Positions 1 through 8,156 of a stretch of 64,000 nt of DNA are shown here, piece after piece. Position 1 is the stretch's first letter, and each line of letters starts with the position of its first letter. The stretch comes from Corynebacterium resistens DSM 45100. GTDB lineage: Bacteria; Actinomycetota; Actinomycetes; Mycobacteriales; Mycobacteriaceae. Both the position numbers and the translations under genes were made by a program. The DNA lies in assembly GCF_000177535.2 (NCBI RefSeq), contig NC_015673.1:2294001-2358000 (forward strand), given 5' to 3'. The notes beneath the pieces are model-generated. The model searched no databases, was not told where the DNA came from, and saw only the letters and a program-made list of their open reading frames with translations.

Positions 1-100
1 TCATCGGCTTGTCGTACACCGGCACCAATTGTTTGGATACGCCCTGCGTAATCGGCCACAACCGGCTGCCCGTTCCGCCGGCGAGAATAATGCCTTTCAT
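1..100 (-). CDS. rmlA: Glucose-1-phosphate thymidylyltransferase, 5' end only
   Basis: The first 33 codons run off the left edge of the window. The start ATG is at 100. The translation begins [16 protein letters not shown] and continues with a [15 protein letters not shown] segment. This is the nucleotide-binding loop and following strand of RmlA, which makes dTDP-glucose from dTTP and glucose-1-phosphate as the first step to dTDP-rhamnose. It starts 6 bases after the rmlC stop on the same strand, so the two are probably co-transcribed. Identification is firm despite the short piece because the G-G-T-G-S-R-L signature is near invariant. Confidence 0.93.
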   Translation of the reverse strand, partial: MKGIILAGGTGSRLWPITQGVSKQLVPVYDKPM

Positions 101-106
101 CAGCGC

Positions 107-832
107 TTACCCCCTGCCGTCTTCCTGCCCCCAGGCCTCGGATTCCGCCAGCGCTTCCGACCAATCTGTGCGCAGTTGCTTCTCCCATGCCCGCACTTCG
201 TTGAAGCTACTCAGGCGTTCTTGGACCTCATTCAAGCCGGGCGCTGTGGAGTCCTTCTCGGAAAGCACCGCGGTCGCCTGCTCCACCGGCCAATCGATGC
301 TCAGTGTGGCGTCGAAAGGATGCAGGCCGAACTCCCGCTCCGGGTCGTAGGCTTCGGTCACCAAGTAGTACAACGTGGCGCCGCTTTGTTCCGACGCCAC
401 CCCGTGCCCCACACCCAAGGGTACGAACAAGGCGAAATTGTTCTGCTCGTTGAGGGGCACTTGCAGGTGCTTGCCGTAGGTAGGGGACCCAATACGCAAG
501 TCAACGAGCACATCGGTTACTCCTCCGGCCACGCACGTGACCAGTTTTGCTTGCCCCGGGGGAACCTCTGCGAGGTGGATGCCGCGGATGACATTCGCCC
601 CAGACCGCGAAAGATTGGACTGCGCAATATTGAGGGGATACCCCAGCTTGTCCGTGAATTGTTCGGCACGGAACGCCTCGTGGAAGCTGCCACGATCATC
701 CTCGAACACGCGCGGTACGTACACCCAAGCGCCTGGAATGGGCAGATCCACAATGGATCCGGGCTCGGCCTGCTCCAACGCTTCGGCAATCGAGCGGCCA
801 TCGGCAACGGCGGTCAGCTGGGTATCGTTCAT
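107..832 (-). CDS. rmlC: dTDP-4-dehydrorhamnose 3,5-epimerase
   Basis: A cupin-fold epimerase of 241 residues that converts dTDP-4-keto-6-deoxyglucose to the rhamno form. RGIH (residues 83-86) carries the usual catalytic His, and the D-R-G-S-F-H-E stretch (46-52) is the family's substrate-end motif. I chose the ATG at 832. An in-frame GTG at 910 would add 26 residues of low-complexity sequence and lies only 7 bases from the upstream gene. In several corynebacteria RmlC is, as I recall, fused to the reductase RmlD. Here it stands alone, and rmlD is not in the window. rmlA follows directly. Confidence 0.9.
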   Translation of the reverse strand: MNDTQLTAVADGRSIAEALEQAEPGSIVDLPIPGAWVYVPRVFEDDRGSFHEAFRAEQFTDKLGYPLNIAQSNLSRSGANVIRGIHLAEVPPGQAKLVTCVAGGVTDVLVDLRIGSPTYGKHLQVPLNEQNNFALFVPLGVGHGVASEQSGATLYYLVTEAYDPEREFGLHPFDATLSIDWPVEQATAVLSEKDSTAPGLNEVQERLSSFNEVRAWEKQLRTDWSEALAESEAWGQEDGRG

Positions 833-917
833 GGGAACAATGTTAGCGGGTGGCCGGACACGCTTCGGTGAACCGCGCAGGTCCGTGGAAGAACTATGCT
901 CGCTTGCCACCCGCCCA

Positions 918-1673
918 CTAGTAGTAGACCGCTAACGGACCATCCGGGCCATCGATGACAGTTACCGGCGTATTGAAAATATCCGTGAGGATTGCGCCAT
1001 CCATGATTTCCGCGCTCGGACCAAAGCGCGCGATCTGTCCGTTTTTTACAGCGCAGATGTAGTCGGCGTATTTCGCTGCGAAGTTGATGTCGTGCAGCAC
1101 CACAATGATCGTTCGACCGAATTCTTTGGCGGCACGTTGCAGGTGACTCATCATCTGCACGGAGTGCTCGATATCGAGGTTGTTAAGAGGCTCATCAAGC
1201 AGGACATAGTCGGTTTCCTGGCACAGCACCATCGCTACGTAGGCACGCTGGCGTTGCCCACCGGAGAGCTCGTCGAGGTAGCGATTCTCCAGTTCGGTAA
1301 GATGCAGGAAGTCGATGTACCGGCTGATGATTTCCTCATCGTTCTTGTTCAGCCGCCCTTTTGAATATGGGAACCGGCCGAACCCGACTAGCTGGCGCAC
1401 TGTCAGCTTTGTGATGAAGTGGTTTTCCTGCCGCAAGATCGAAAGGACCTTCGCTAAGTCTTTAGATTTGGCGGTTGCGACATCCATGCCGGCGACCGTG
1501 ATCTGCCCTTCGTCCAGCCCCAACAAGCGACCGATCATGGTGAGAAGCGTGGATTTTCCCGCACCGTTCGGACCCACTAGGGCCGTGATTCCTTGCGCTG
1601 GAATCTCCAGGTTGGCAGGGCCAATCGCTACCTCGCTTGAGTACGCTTTGCGCACATTTTCTAAACGAATCAC
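918..1673 (-). CDS. Iron-siderophore ABC transporter, ATP-binding protein
   Basis: An intact FecE/YclP-type ATPase of 251 residues. Walker A GPNGAGKST is at 34-42, the Q-loop Gln at 82, LSGGQ at 136-140, Walker B YVLLDE at 156-161 and the switch His at 194. In this family the protein powers uptake of ferric siderophores with two FecCD permeases and a binding lipoprotein. Its start overlaps the stop of the permease fragment by 4 bases, the usual coupling in such operons. Because the permease is truncated and neither a second permease nor a binding protein is nearby, it may have no local partner. Confidence 0.9.
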   Translation of the reverse strand: MIRLENVRKAYSSEVAIGPANLEIPAQGITALVGPNGAGKSTLLTMIGRLLGLDEGQITVAGMDVATAKSKDLAKVLSILRQENHFITKLTVRQLVGFGRFPYSKGRLNKNDEEIISRYIDFLHLTELENRYLDELSGGQRQRAYVAMVLCQETDYVLLDEPLNNLDIEHSVQMMSHLQRAAKEFGRTIIVVLHDINFAAKYADYICAVKNGQIARFGPSAEIMDGAILTDIFNTPVTVIDGPDGPLAVYY

Positions 1674-2268
1674 AGTTTGCCCTTTCGCAAAATGACGTAC
1701 AGGAATAGCGAGCCACCGACCAATTCAATGATGATGCTTACCACGCCCTGGGCATAAAAAATGTGGTTCATCACAAAATAGGCGCTCGTTAGCACCACGA
1801 ATGCGGTAACAAATGCCATGGGGAAAACGAAGCGATGATCGTGGGTTCCAGCGAATTGATAAGCCAAGGTTGCCACCAGGAAACCGAGGAAAGTCATCGG
1901 CCCAACCAGTGCGGTAGAAACGGCCATCAGCACTGTTACCAACACCAGAACCAGAATCGTGGTCCTGCGGTGGTTAAGGCCGAGGTTCGTCGTGGCGTCC
2001 GGCCCCAAAGACATAACGTTGAGACGCCGCCCCATCGCCAGCAGGCCAACCGCAGCTAGGCCCACCAGCACCAGCGAGATCGGGAAGTACGCGGGGTCAG
2101 CATTGGAAACACTGCCGAACAATCGCGCGGTCAGCACGTCGAATTCGCTGGGAGTCAACATGCGCTGCAGGAAGGTGGAGATCGATCCCAAGCCTGCGCC
2201 CATGACGATGCCCACCAACAGCAAGGAATGCATGTTGCCGTGCTTGCCGGTGAGCAACCAACCGTAAA
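1670..2268 (-). pseudogene. FecCD-type siderophore permease, N-terminus removed at an IS end
   Basis: About 200 residues of an iron-siderophore permease with roughly six TM segments, matching the C-terminal two thirds of the FecCD family (full length about 320-350). The conserved FLQRxxxPxEFDxLxARLFGS region is present near the start. Reading upstream, the frame runs straight into the terminal inverted repeat of the IS element at 2269, so about 120-140 N-terminal residues are missing. A TTG at 2281 inside the IS could start a short product, but the first TM helices would be absent. The fragment is still coupled to the ATPase gene by a 4-base overlap. Confidence 0.85.
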
Positions 2269-3109
2269 GGTGCTGTTGCAACTTGGGGCGGGAGCCAAGA
2301 AAGCTCCGTTTTTATTGTGTGATCAACGCTATGTGCCTGTGTTGTCAGGCCGTCTCGAATACCCGGCTAACAATCACTGCATCCGTATTCGGGTGACCAT
2401 AGGCAAACATCGTGCCCTGCCCCTTCCGCAATGAGTGCATCGCTTCCATCCCTTTCAACGTCCGGTAGGCAGACGTTTGGTTTTTGAATGCTCCTTTCGG
2501 CCCCAGGATCCGCTTTAACCGGCCATGATCGCCTTCAATGACGTTGTTGAGGTATTTCACCCGACGATGCTCGACCGTCGATGGACAGACGCCTTCCGCC
2601 TTCAGCTCAGAGATTGCCCTGGCGAGTGAGGGGGCCTTGTCGGTGCTGATCACCCGCGGATAGCCTGCCGATTTATTCGACCGCAGCGTCTTCGCCAGGA
2701 AACGCTTCGCTGCCGCGACGTTGCGTTTTGGTGAGAGGTAGAAGTCCAGGGTCTGGCCACCTGCGGTGATTGCCCGATAGAGGTAGCACCACTTTCCCCC
2801 GACCCGGATATAGGTCTCATCCACCCGCCAGGACCTGGCCTGCCAGTCAGGAACTTGCCGATACCACCGGGTCTTCTTATCCAGCTCAGGAGCATATTTC
2901 TGGACCCAGCGGTAGATCGTGGTGTGATCGACCGGCACTCCCCGCTCGGTCATCATCTCTTCGAGGTCGCGATAGCTCACGCCGTAGCGGCAGTACCACC
3001 GCACCGCCCACAGGATGATTTCACGAGGGAACTGCCGACCGGAGAAGATGCCCATGGACCTGATTATTCCACGCCGGTCTTCCTACTGCCCCAACTTTGC
3101 AACAGCACC
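2269..3109 (-). mobile_element. IS6-family insertion sequence (IS1628-like)
   Basis: An element of about 841 bp bounded by inverted repeats. The left end reads GGTGCTGTTGCAACTTGGGG, and the right end read from the other strand is GGTGCTGTTGCAAAGTTGGG. The ends differ by a small change around base 14. The flanks are ACCGTAAA (2261-2268) and CCGTTAAA (3110-3117). They resemble each other but are not an exact 8-bp duplication, which IS6 elements normally leave. It holds one transposase gene on the minus strand. The left end cuts a permease gene, and the right end lies 3 bases past the rmlB stop. Confidence 0.9.
2345..3055 (-). CDS. IS6-family transposase
   Basis: A complete 236-residue transposase. 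The N-terminal half has an HTH (about residues 20-55), followed by the DDE integrase core with D79 (in RVDETYI), D139 (in STDKAP) and E174 (in NNVIEGDHGR), spaced as in IS6/IS26-type enzymes. I see no frameshift or stop, so the element may be active. These enzymes typically move by cointegrate formation and create deletions next to the element, which fits the damaged permease on one side. It resembles IS1628 transposases of corynebacteria as I recall them. Confidence 0.93.
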   Translation of the reverse strand: MGIFSGRQFPREIILWAVRWYCRYGVSYRDLEEMMTERGVPVDHTTIYRWVQKYAPELDKKTRWYRQVPDWQARSWRVDETYIRVGGKWCYLYRAITAGGQTLDFYLSPKRNVAAAKRFLAKTLRSNKSAGYPRVISTDKAPSLARAISELKAEGVCPSTVEHRRVKYLNNVIEGDHGRLKRILGPKGAFKNQTSAYRTLKGMEAMHSLRKGQGTMFAYGHPNTDAVIVSRVFETA

Positions 3110-3112
3110 CCG

Positions 3113-4348
3113 TTAAATCTCTTTTTCGGTTTGGCGGTATTTCTTTTCCGACGCCGACCTCGCCTCCCGCCACCACCGTTCGTTGTCGCGGTACCAGTTC
3201 ACCGTGGCTTCGAGACCCGCACGGAAATCCGTGTATTTCGGTTTCCAGCCAAGGGTTTCAATGCTGCTGGGGTCAATCGCGTAGCGGCGATCGTGGCCTG
3301 GGCGATCCGTCACGTGGACGAAGTCATTGGTCTCACGACCGAATGCCTCCAGCAGGTCCTGTACTACCTCAAGGTTGCTGCGCTCCCCATTCGCACCGAT
3401 CAGGAATGTCTGCCCTTTTTCCACTAGGCGGCTCTCGCTTCGAACCGCACTGTGTGCATCCTCCACCGTACGAGCTCCTCGGTCGTGTGCACCTAGGCAC
3501 CCATCTGTTTCACGGACATGGGCTGCGACTGCGTCGAGAATTGCCCACACTGCATCGTTGTGGTCATCCACGTGGATCCAATCGCGGACGTTATCCCCGG
3601 TGCCGTATAGTCGCGGTTTTTCACCCTCGATTAGGCCAGTGATCTGGCGCGGAATGAATTTCTCGGGGTGCTGGCGCGGACCGTAGTTGTTGGAGCAATT
3701 GCTGATGGTTGCGGAGAGCCCGCGGGACCGGACGAAGGCACGCACGAAATGATCCGCGGAGGCCTTAGACGCAGAGTATGGGGAGCTCGGGGCGTAGGGC
3801 GTTTCGACGGTAAACCGCGCGGGATCGTCGAGGGCCAGATCGCCAAATACTTCATCAGTAGAGATGTGGTGCAGGTGGATGCCGTGCTGCACGGCTGCCT
3901 CACACAAGTTGACGGTGCCCTCCACGTTGGTGCGAGCAAAAATACCTGGATCCAGCAGCGAATTATCGTTGTGGCTTTCCGCTGCGAAGTGCACGATGGC
4001 TGCGCGCATACCAGTGGCAGGCAGGTCGTTGACCCATTCGGAAATGAGGGTGTGGAGCTTGGGGGCGTCGGCAATATCAAGCTGCGAAAAAGAAAAGCGG
4101 CCCGGAAACGCCTCGGTGAGTGGCACCCCGTCCGTGGTGGCGAGGTTATCGGGATTGGCGGCGTAGGTCATTGCATCGACCATGAGGATGCGCACGTCGG
4201 AGCGCGTTTGGAGCGTGCGGTGGACGAAGTTGGCGCCGATGAAACCTGCGCCACCGGTGACGAGTAAATCCGTGAAGGTAGCAGGGGCGGATGCGGATTC
4301 TGGCTGGCAGTCATCCGCGGGGGTGCGCGTGGCGTGGAGGTCACTCAT
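3113..4348 (-). CDS. rmlB: dTDP-glucose 4,6-dehydratase
   Basis: A short-chain dehydrogenase-fold enzyme that makes dTDP-4-keto-6-deoxyglucose, 411 residues from the ATG at 4348. The NAD-binding GGAGFIG is at 32-38, the TDE catalytic segment at 164-166, and Tyr191/Lys195 form the YxxxK pair. An N-terminal tail of about 25 residues and an insertion of roughly 35 residues near 290-325 (rich in charged residues) make it longer than the usual 330-350. ATG 4360 is an alternative start; the open frame up to 4513 would cross the divergent promoter. The gene ends 3 bases before the IS, which separates it from rmlC-rmlA. Confidence 0.92.
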   Translation of the reverse strand: MSDLHATRTPADDCQPESASAPATFTDLLVTGGAGFIGANFVHRTLQTRSDVRILMVDAMTYAANPDNLATTDGVPLTEAFPGRFSFSQLDIADAPKLHTLISEWVNDLPATGMRAAIVHFAAESHNDNSLLDPGIFARTNVEGTVNLCEAAVQHGIHLHHISTDEVFGDLALDDPARFTVETPYAPSSPYSASKASADHFVRAFVRSRGLSATISNCSNNYGPRQHPEKFIPRQITGLIEGEKPRLYGTGDNVRDWIHVDDHNDAVWAILDAVAAHVRETDGCLGAHDRGARTVEDAHSAVRSESRLVEKGQTFLIGANGERSNLEVVQDLLEAFGRETNDFVHVTDRPGHDRRYAIDPSSIETLGWKPKYTDFRAGLEATVNWYRDNERWWREARSASEKKYRQTEKEI

Positions 4349-4376
4349 GGCTTCCAGCATAAATGGTGGAACTGAC

Positions 4377-4412
4377 TTGCCCGAATGTAAAGGATTCTTT
4401 ACATTGTGGTGC
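4377..4412 (+). promoter_or_regulatory. Likely leaderless promoter of the HTH gene
   Basis: A -35-like TTGCCC (4377-4382), a 17-base spacer and a -10-like TACATT (4400-4405) are followed 7 bases later by the ATG at 4413. This places the start of transcription at or next to the start codon, and I see no Shine-Dalgarno sequence. Leaderless mRNAs are common in corynebacteria. The -10 lies inside the palindrome at 4384-4405. The same palindrome puts a TACATT -10-like box on the other strand, directed toward rmlB. Confidence 0.6.
4384..4405. promoter_or_regulatory. Perfect palindromic operator
   Basis: AATGTAAAG (4384-4392) and CTTTACATT (4397-4405) are exact reverse complements of 9 bases around a 4-base centre, GATT. 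The site covers the spacer and -10 region of the HTH gene promoter and lies between the divergent HTH and rmlB starts. Position and symmetry fit a dimeric repressor site, most simply autoregulation by the adjacent Xre-type protein. A second role at rmlB is possible but unproven. Confidence 0.75.
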
Positions 4413-4634
4413 ATGGGCAAACCCAACTCGCTACGCACAGCCCGGCGAGATGCGCCCCTCACGCAACTGCAACTGGCTGAAGCTGTCGGGGTTTCACGAC
4501 AGACGATCGCCAATATTGAGCGAGGAGACTACTCCCCTTCAGTGCATCTTGCCTTGAATATTTGTCGCTGTCTGAACAAGACCGTGGAAGAGGTGTTCGG
4601 CGAAAAACAGCCGATTGAGCGCCGATTCTTGTGA
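4413..4634 (+). CDS. Small Xre-type HTH transcriptional regulator
   Basis: A 73-residue protein that is almost entirely one helix-turn-helix domain (about residues 6-60), with TQLQLAEAVGVSRQTIANIERG as its HTH segment and a VEEVFG end typical of the short YozG-like Xre proteins. I chose the ATG at 4413, 7 bases after the -10 inside the palindrome. A longer in-frame extension would run through the operator and into rmlB. The membrane protein gene follows 12 bases after its stop. Small Xre proteins of this type often repress their own operon and regulate with a partner membrane protein. The inducing signal is unknown. Confidence 0.85.
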   Translation: MGKPNSLRTARRDAPLTQLQLAEAVGVSRQTIANIERGDYSPSVHLALNICRCLNKTVEEVFGEKQPIERRFL

Positions 4635-4646
4635 AAGGACCCCCAA

Positions 4647-5129
4647 ATGAGCTCCCTTCTTGAGCACTACGACAAGCTTTTGCAGCGCTCTGAGCAAACT
4701 GTCGACGATGAATACCAGACCCAGGTGATGCATGAGGCCAACACCTTGTACACGATATTTTCGGCTTATGTAACCTGCGCCTGTTGTGCATTGCTGGCAT
4801 GGCTTTTGCCGGGCAAGCTGTCGCTGCTCTCTATGATTCCCTTGATCATTCCGTGGGCTGCTTATTTAGAGTCATCCCGGTGGATGAAGACGAAGGCTCC
4901 ACGGCCTAGGCCATGGAATTTCACCAAGCGGGAAATAGCGCTCCTTGCGGTGCTCATCGGCCTGCACATTAGTGGCCTGGGCTACCATGTCTCAGATGCG
5001 GGCTTTGCCACGGGTGGGTTCCTCGGTGCGATTGTCGGTGGTGTACTCGGCGGCACATTGATGAGCACGAAAATGCGGGCAGACCGTAAAAAAGATCAAG
5101 CCCGGCTAGATGCCGAGCTTGAAGACTAG
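4647..5129 (+). CDS. Multi-TM membrane protein paired with the HTH regulator
   Basis: A 160-residue integral membrane protein. There is an acidic N-terminal cytoplasmic stretch (1-33), then hydrophobic segments near 37-55, 58-73, 95-112 and 118-138 (the last Gly-rich), and a charged C-terminal tail. GAAAGGA, 7 bases before the ATG, is a good ribosome binding site. It is co-directional with the HTH gene 12 bases upstream, so it is probably under the same operator. I do not recognise the family with certainty. The arrangement resembles Xre plus DUF2178-type membrane protein pairs. Function unknown. Confidence 0.75.
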   Translation: MSSLLEHYDKLLQRSEQTVDDEYQTQVMHEANTLYTIFSAYVTCACCALLAWLLPGKLSLLSMIPLIIPWAAYLESSRWMKTKAPRPRPWNFTKREIALLAVLIGLHISGLGYHVSDAGFATGGFLGAIVGGVLGGTLMSTKMRADRKKDQARLDAELED

Positions 5130-5145
5130 ATGCGGTTCATCGCGG

Positions 5146-6291
5146 TTAATTCAGGCCCGCGTAGGAGTGCAAACCAGAGATCACGATGTTGATGAAGAAT
5201 AGATTGAAGACCATCGTGGCAAAAGCAGTGACGTTAATCCACGCTGCAGCCTTTCGGAACCCAGGGGTTGCGCGGGCGTGCAGATATGCAGCGTAGAGGA
5301 TCCATGTCACGAGCGAGACCGTTTCTTTTGGATCCCATCCCCAGAAACGGCCCCATGCTGCATCGGCCCAAATAGCGCCGAAGATGATGCCAAGACCGAA
5401 GATGGGTAAGGTCCACACGCAGGCGCGGTAAGCCAACGCGTCCAGCTTTTCCGCTGCGGGCAGTGGCGAGATGATGGCGCCCATGATCCCCTTTTCCTGC
5501 CCCTTTGGTTGGGACTTACGGAACAGATACATCAGGGAAGCAATACCGGAGACGAGGCCGATACCGCCACCGATAGAGACGACGGACACGTGGATAACAA
5601 ACCAATACGAGCGCAGCGAAGGAACCAGTGGTGCGGTTTCTGCGTACAGTTTGGTGCCGGCATAGAACATCACCGCGACAACAGGAACCAGAATCCACGG
5701 CCACATTACGCGCATAGATTTCCGGCGGATCACGAAGGCGGTGATCACCATGCCAAACAAGGTCACCATCGTGATGTATTCAAATAGGTTTCCCCAAGGG
5801 AAGCGGTGGGTTGCTGAACCACGCAGGACGACCTGCAAGAAGTGCACAGCGATACCCAACCAAACCAGCGCCTGAGTGAAGCCACCCCACCTATCAGCGC
5901 GCTTCACGCGGGTGATCACGTTATCCGCCTGAAGACGTTCCGGCAGGCGAGCTTCTAGGGCCGCATCGCTAGAGCCAAGGGCGCCGTCCGAATTGATGGT
6001 CGAATCTCCAGCGGTGCTGTCCTCGATGGAATCTCCATCGCGTTCCAACGTAGCCACCCCACCACCGGAAGCACCCACAGATGCCCCAGCGCCAACCGCA
6101 GAACTAGCTTTTGCATCCTTGCGCAGCTTAGCAATCTCGGTGGCGCGTGCAGAACGCAGCTCGTTAGCAATGCGCACCATGCCGTAGTAGACCAACGATA
6201 CAGCCAAAGCCAGCAAATAGATCGCCACGCATGTGCGATAGGCCATGTCGGAGAACTGCGACAAATCCTGATCGATATTCATCTCAACCAC
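5146..6291 (-). CDS. ccsB: Cytochrome c biogenesis protein CcsB/ResC
   Basis: A 381-residue membrane protein of the CcsA/ResC family, which with ResB moves heme across the membrane and attaches it to apocytochrome c (system II). The WGWD core of the tryptophan-rich heme-handling motif is at 317-320 in WGWDPKET, within a Trp-rich loop (W-A-D-A-A-W-G-R-F-W just before it). One N-terminal TM helix is separated from about seven further helices by a polar loop at 40-130 rich in Ser, Gly and Ala. It is the last gene of the minus-strand run, 92 bases after resB. Confidence 0.92.
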   Translation of the reverse strand: MVEMNIDQDLSQFSDMAYRTCVAIYLLALAVSLVYYGMVRIANELRSARATEIAKLRKDAKASSAVGAGASVGASGGGVATLERDGDSIEDSTAGDSTINSDGALGSSDAALEARLPERLQADNVITRVKRADRWGGFTQALVWLGIAVHFLQVVLRGSATHRFPWGNLFEYITMVTLFGMVITAFVIRRKSMRVMWPWILVPVVAVMFYAGTKLYAETAPLVPSLRSYWFVIHVSVVSIGGGIGLVSGIASLMYLFRKSQPKGQEKGIMGAIISPLPAAEKLDALAYRACVWTLPIFGLGIIFGAIWADAAWGRFWGWDPKETVSLVTWILYAAYLHARATPGFRKAAAWINVTAFATMVFNLFFINIVISGLHSYAGLN

Positions 6292-6383
6292 TCAAATCCT
6301 TCGCGAAAAATGTGCCCTCACTTCACAAAATGTGCTGGTGAAGGTTAAGGGCATTCAAACTAAAACTAGCCCTTTCCTAGGAG

Positions 6384-8111
6384 CTAAACAAGACGGTCAT
6401 CGAGGCCATCGTTATAACGGTGATCCCAATCCGAGTTGCTTGCATCATGGGAATCGTCAAGGTCTTCCTCTTCCAGACCCAGCAGCTGCTCCGCCTTTCG
6501 GTTGAATTCGCGACCCCAGCCGGCGGAATCTGTACGTGCCAAGCCAGCGATCTCGATGCGAAGTTTGCCAGCTTCGCTTGGAATCAAACGCACCCAGAAT
6601 CGGCGGCGCTTAATCATCAGCGATAGCGCCAAGCTGCCCAGCATCAGTACCGCGAAGGCCAATACTGCATACACCGTCGGATCGCGGGAAACCTGCAGGT
6701 TGACGAATTCCTCGGCGCCATCAAACGTAATCTTGGTGCCATCGTCTAGCGTGACCGTCTCGCCCTTTTTCAGGTTCACACGATCCAGCATTTCCATGGA
6801 GCCACTGTGCATCTGCGCTGGATCCAAGGAAAAGATGTTCTGGCTGCGCCCACTATCCAACCCGGTATCGCCGCGGTAGACATCAATCGCTACCGCTGGA
6901 TCACGCATCGCCGGGTAGTTCGAAGTCAAGATCTTGTTGTTCGGTCCGGTGAACTCCGCCGAAGGCGCGAACAGTCCCTGAATACTAATTTGGTGTGCGC
7001 GGCGCTCCTGCAGATTCGGATACATTCCTGCTGGTGGATCCCACCGCATCGCGCCCGAGGACAAGAAGAACGTCAAATCATCCGGGCGGAACTGGGTAGT
7101 CTCCGTACGCTTTTCACCATTCGGCCATTGGATGGTGAAAGTCGGTGCATAACCGTGGCCTTGCAAATAAACGCGGTTTCCGGCCAAGCGCAACGGATGG
7201 TTCACACTCAAAGTGGCCTTATTCCATTCCTCCTTGGGCTTGAAAGCCTGCTCGGGATGAGCCCAGTCGATATTGGATGCAAACTCCACCGCTTGTCCGT
7301 TTGGCATGTACGTCGCATTGAAGTCTTTAACATTCACACAGAACGGGGTCAGCCCTGTTCCGTCAAACAGCGCGCCGTGCCGGAATGAATCGAAGTTAGA
7401 AACCGCGGAGTTACAAAACTCGGACTGCTCCGTACCGGCCACCACAATGACCTGCCCCTCGTAATAGGCCAAACGTCCCAGCCCCACGGCGGCAAGAATC
7501 CCCACGAGCGCCAGGTGAAACACTAGGTTCGCGGCCTCACGTAGGTAGCCCTTTTCAGCGGAAATCGACCAATGCCCGGCGCGGTCATCCTCCGGCTTAC
7601 ATTCGCGCACGTTCCAACCCTTGAACATCGCGCGAACCTGCTTCTTCGCGGTTTCTTCATCCAGCTCCACTTCCCCAGCAACGGAGTGGGGCATGCGCGT
7701 TAGGCGCTTCGGAGCTGCCGGTGGTTGCGTACGCAGCGCCTTGTAGTGATCCCAAGTGCGGGGCAGAATGCAACCGATCAGCGACAGGAAGAGCAGCACA
7801 TACACCGCGGTGAACCACGGTGAGGAGAAAACATCAAACAATCCCAGCTTGTCGAAGACCTCCGCGGTCTTTCCATTGGCTTGGATGTAATCCAGCACCT
7901 TGGACTCATTCAAGGAGCGTTGCGGAAGCAAGGCCCCGGGAATAGCGCCGATTGCCAGCAGGAACAGCAGCACCAGCGCCGTTTTCATCTTGGTCAGCCA
8001 CAGCCAACCCTTTTTCGGCAATTCCACAATCCGCGCGACCAAGCTGCGCTCCCCGTTGTCAGTTTTGTCCATAGCTTCTTGTTTCGTTGTCTTCGCTGAC
8101 TTCTTACTCAC
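6384..8111 (-). CDS. resB: Cytochrome c biogenesis protein ResB
   Basis: A 575-residue ResB-family protein, partner of CcsB in system II cytochrome c maturation. It has a GTG start at 8111, four TM helices (near 35-60, 85-112, 190-215 and 475-497) and a large extracytoplasmic domain between the third and fourth. The C-terminal tail is acidic. It sits between ccdA (45 bases upstream) and ccsB on the same strand. Together with the ResA-like thioredoxin this is a complete heme-ligation set for the cytochrome bc1 branch. Confidence 0.92.
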   Translation of the reverse strand: MSKKSAKTTKQEAMDKTDNGERSLVARIVELPKKGWLWLTKMKTALVLLFLLAIGAIPGALLPQRSLNESKVLDYIQANGKTAEVFDKLGLFDVFSSPWFTAVYVLLFLSLIGCILPRTWDHYKALRTQPPAAPKRLTRMPHSVAGEVELDEETAKKQVRAMFKGWNVRECKPEDDRAGHWSISAEKGYLREAANLVFHLALVGILAAVGLGRLAYYEGQVIVVAGTEQSEFCNSAVSNFDSFRHGALFDGTGLTPFCVNVKDFNATYMPNGQAVEFASNIDWAHPEQAFKPKEEWNKATLSVNHPLRLAGNRVYLQGHGYAPTFTIQWPNGEKRTETTQFRPDDLTFFLSSGAMRWDPPAGMYPNLQERRAHQISIQGLFAPSAEFTGPNNKILTSNYPAMRDPAVAIDVYRGDTGLDSGRSQNIFSLDPAQMHSGSMEMLDRVNLKKGETVTLDDGTKITFDGAEEFVNLQVSRDPTVYAVLAFAVLMLGSLALSLMIKRRRFWVRLIPSEAGKLRIEIAGLARTDSAGWGREFNRKAEQLLGLEEEDLDDSHDASNSDWDHRYNDGLDDRLV

Positions 8112-8156
8112 TACCGTTCAACCGCTTTCTTTTTTCGACGCCTAGTTGTCCCCGAG

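Noticed and set aside
29..871. 280-codon plus-strand frame opposite rmlC
   Set aside because: RmlC signature residues are on the minus strand.
2261..3117. Exact target duplication of the IS
   Set aside because: ACCGTAAA and CCGTTAAA do not match over 8 bases.
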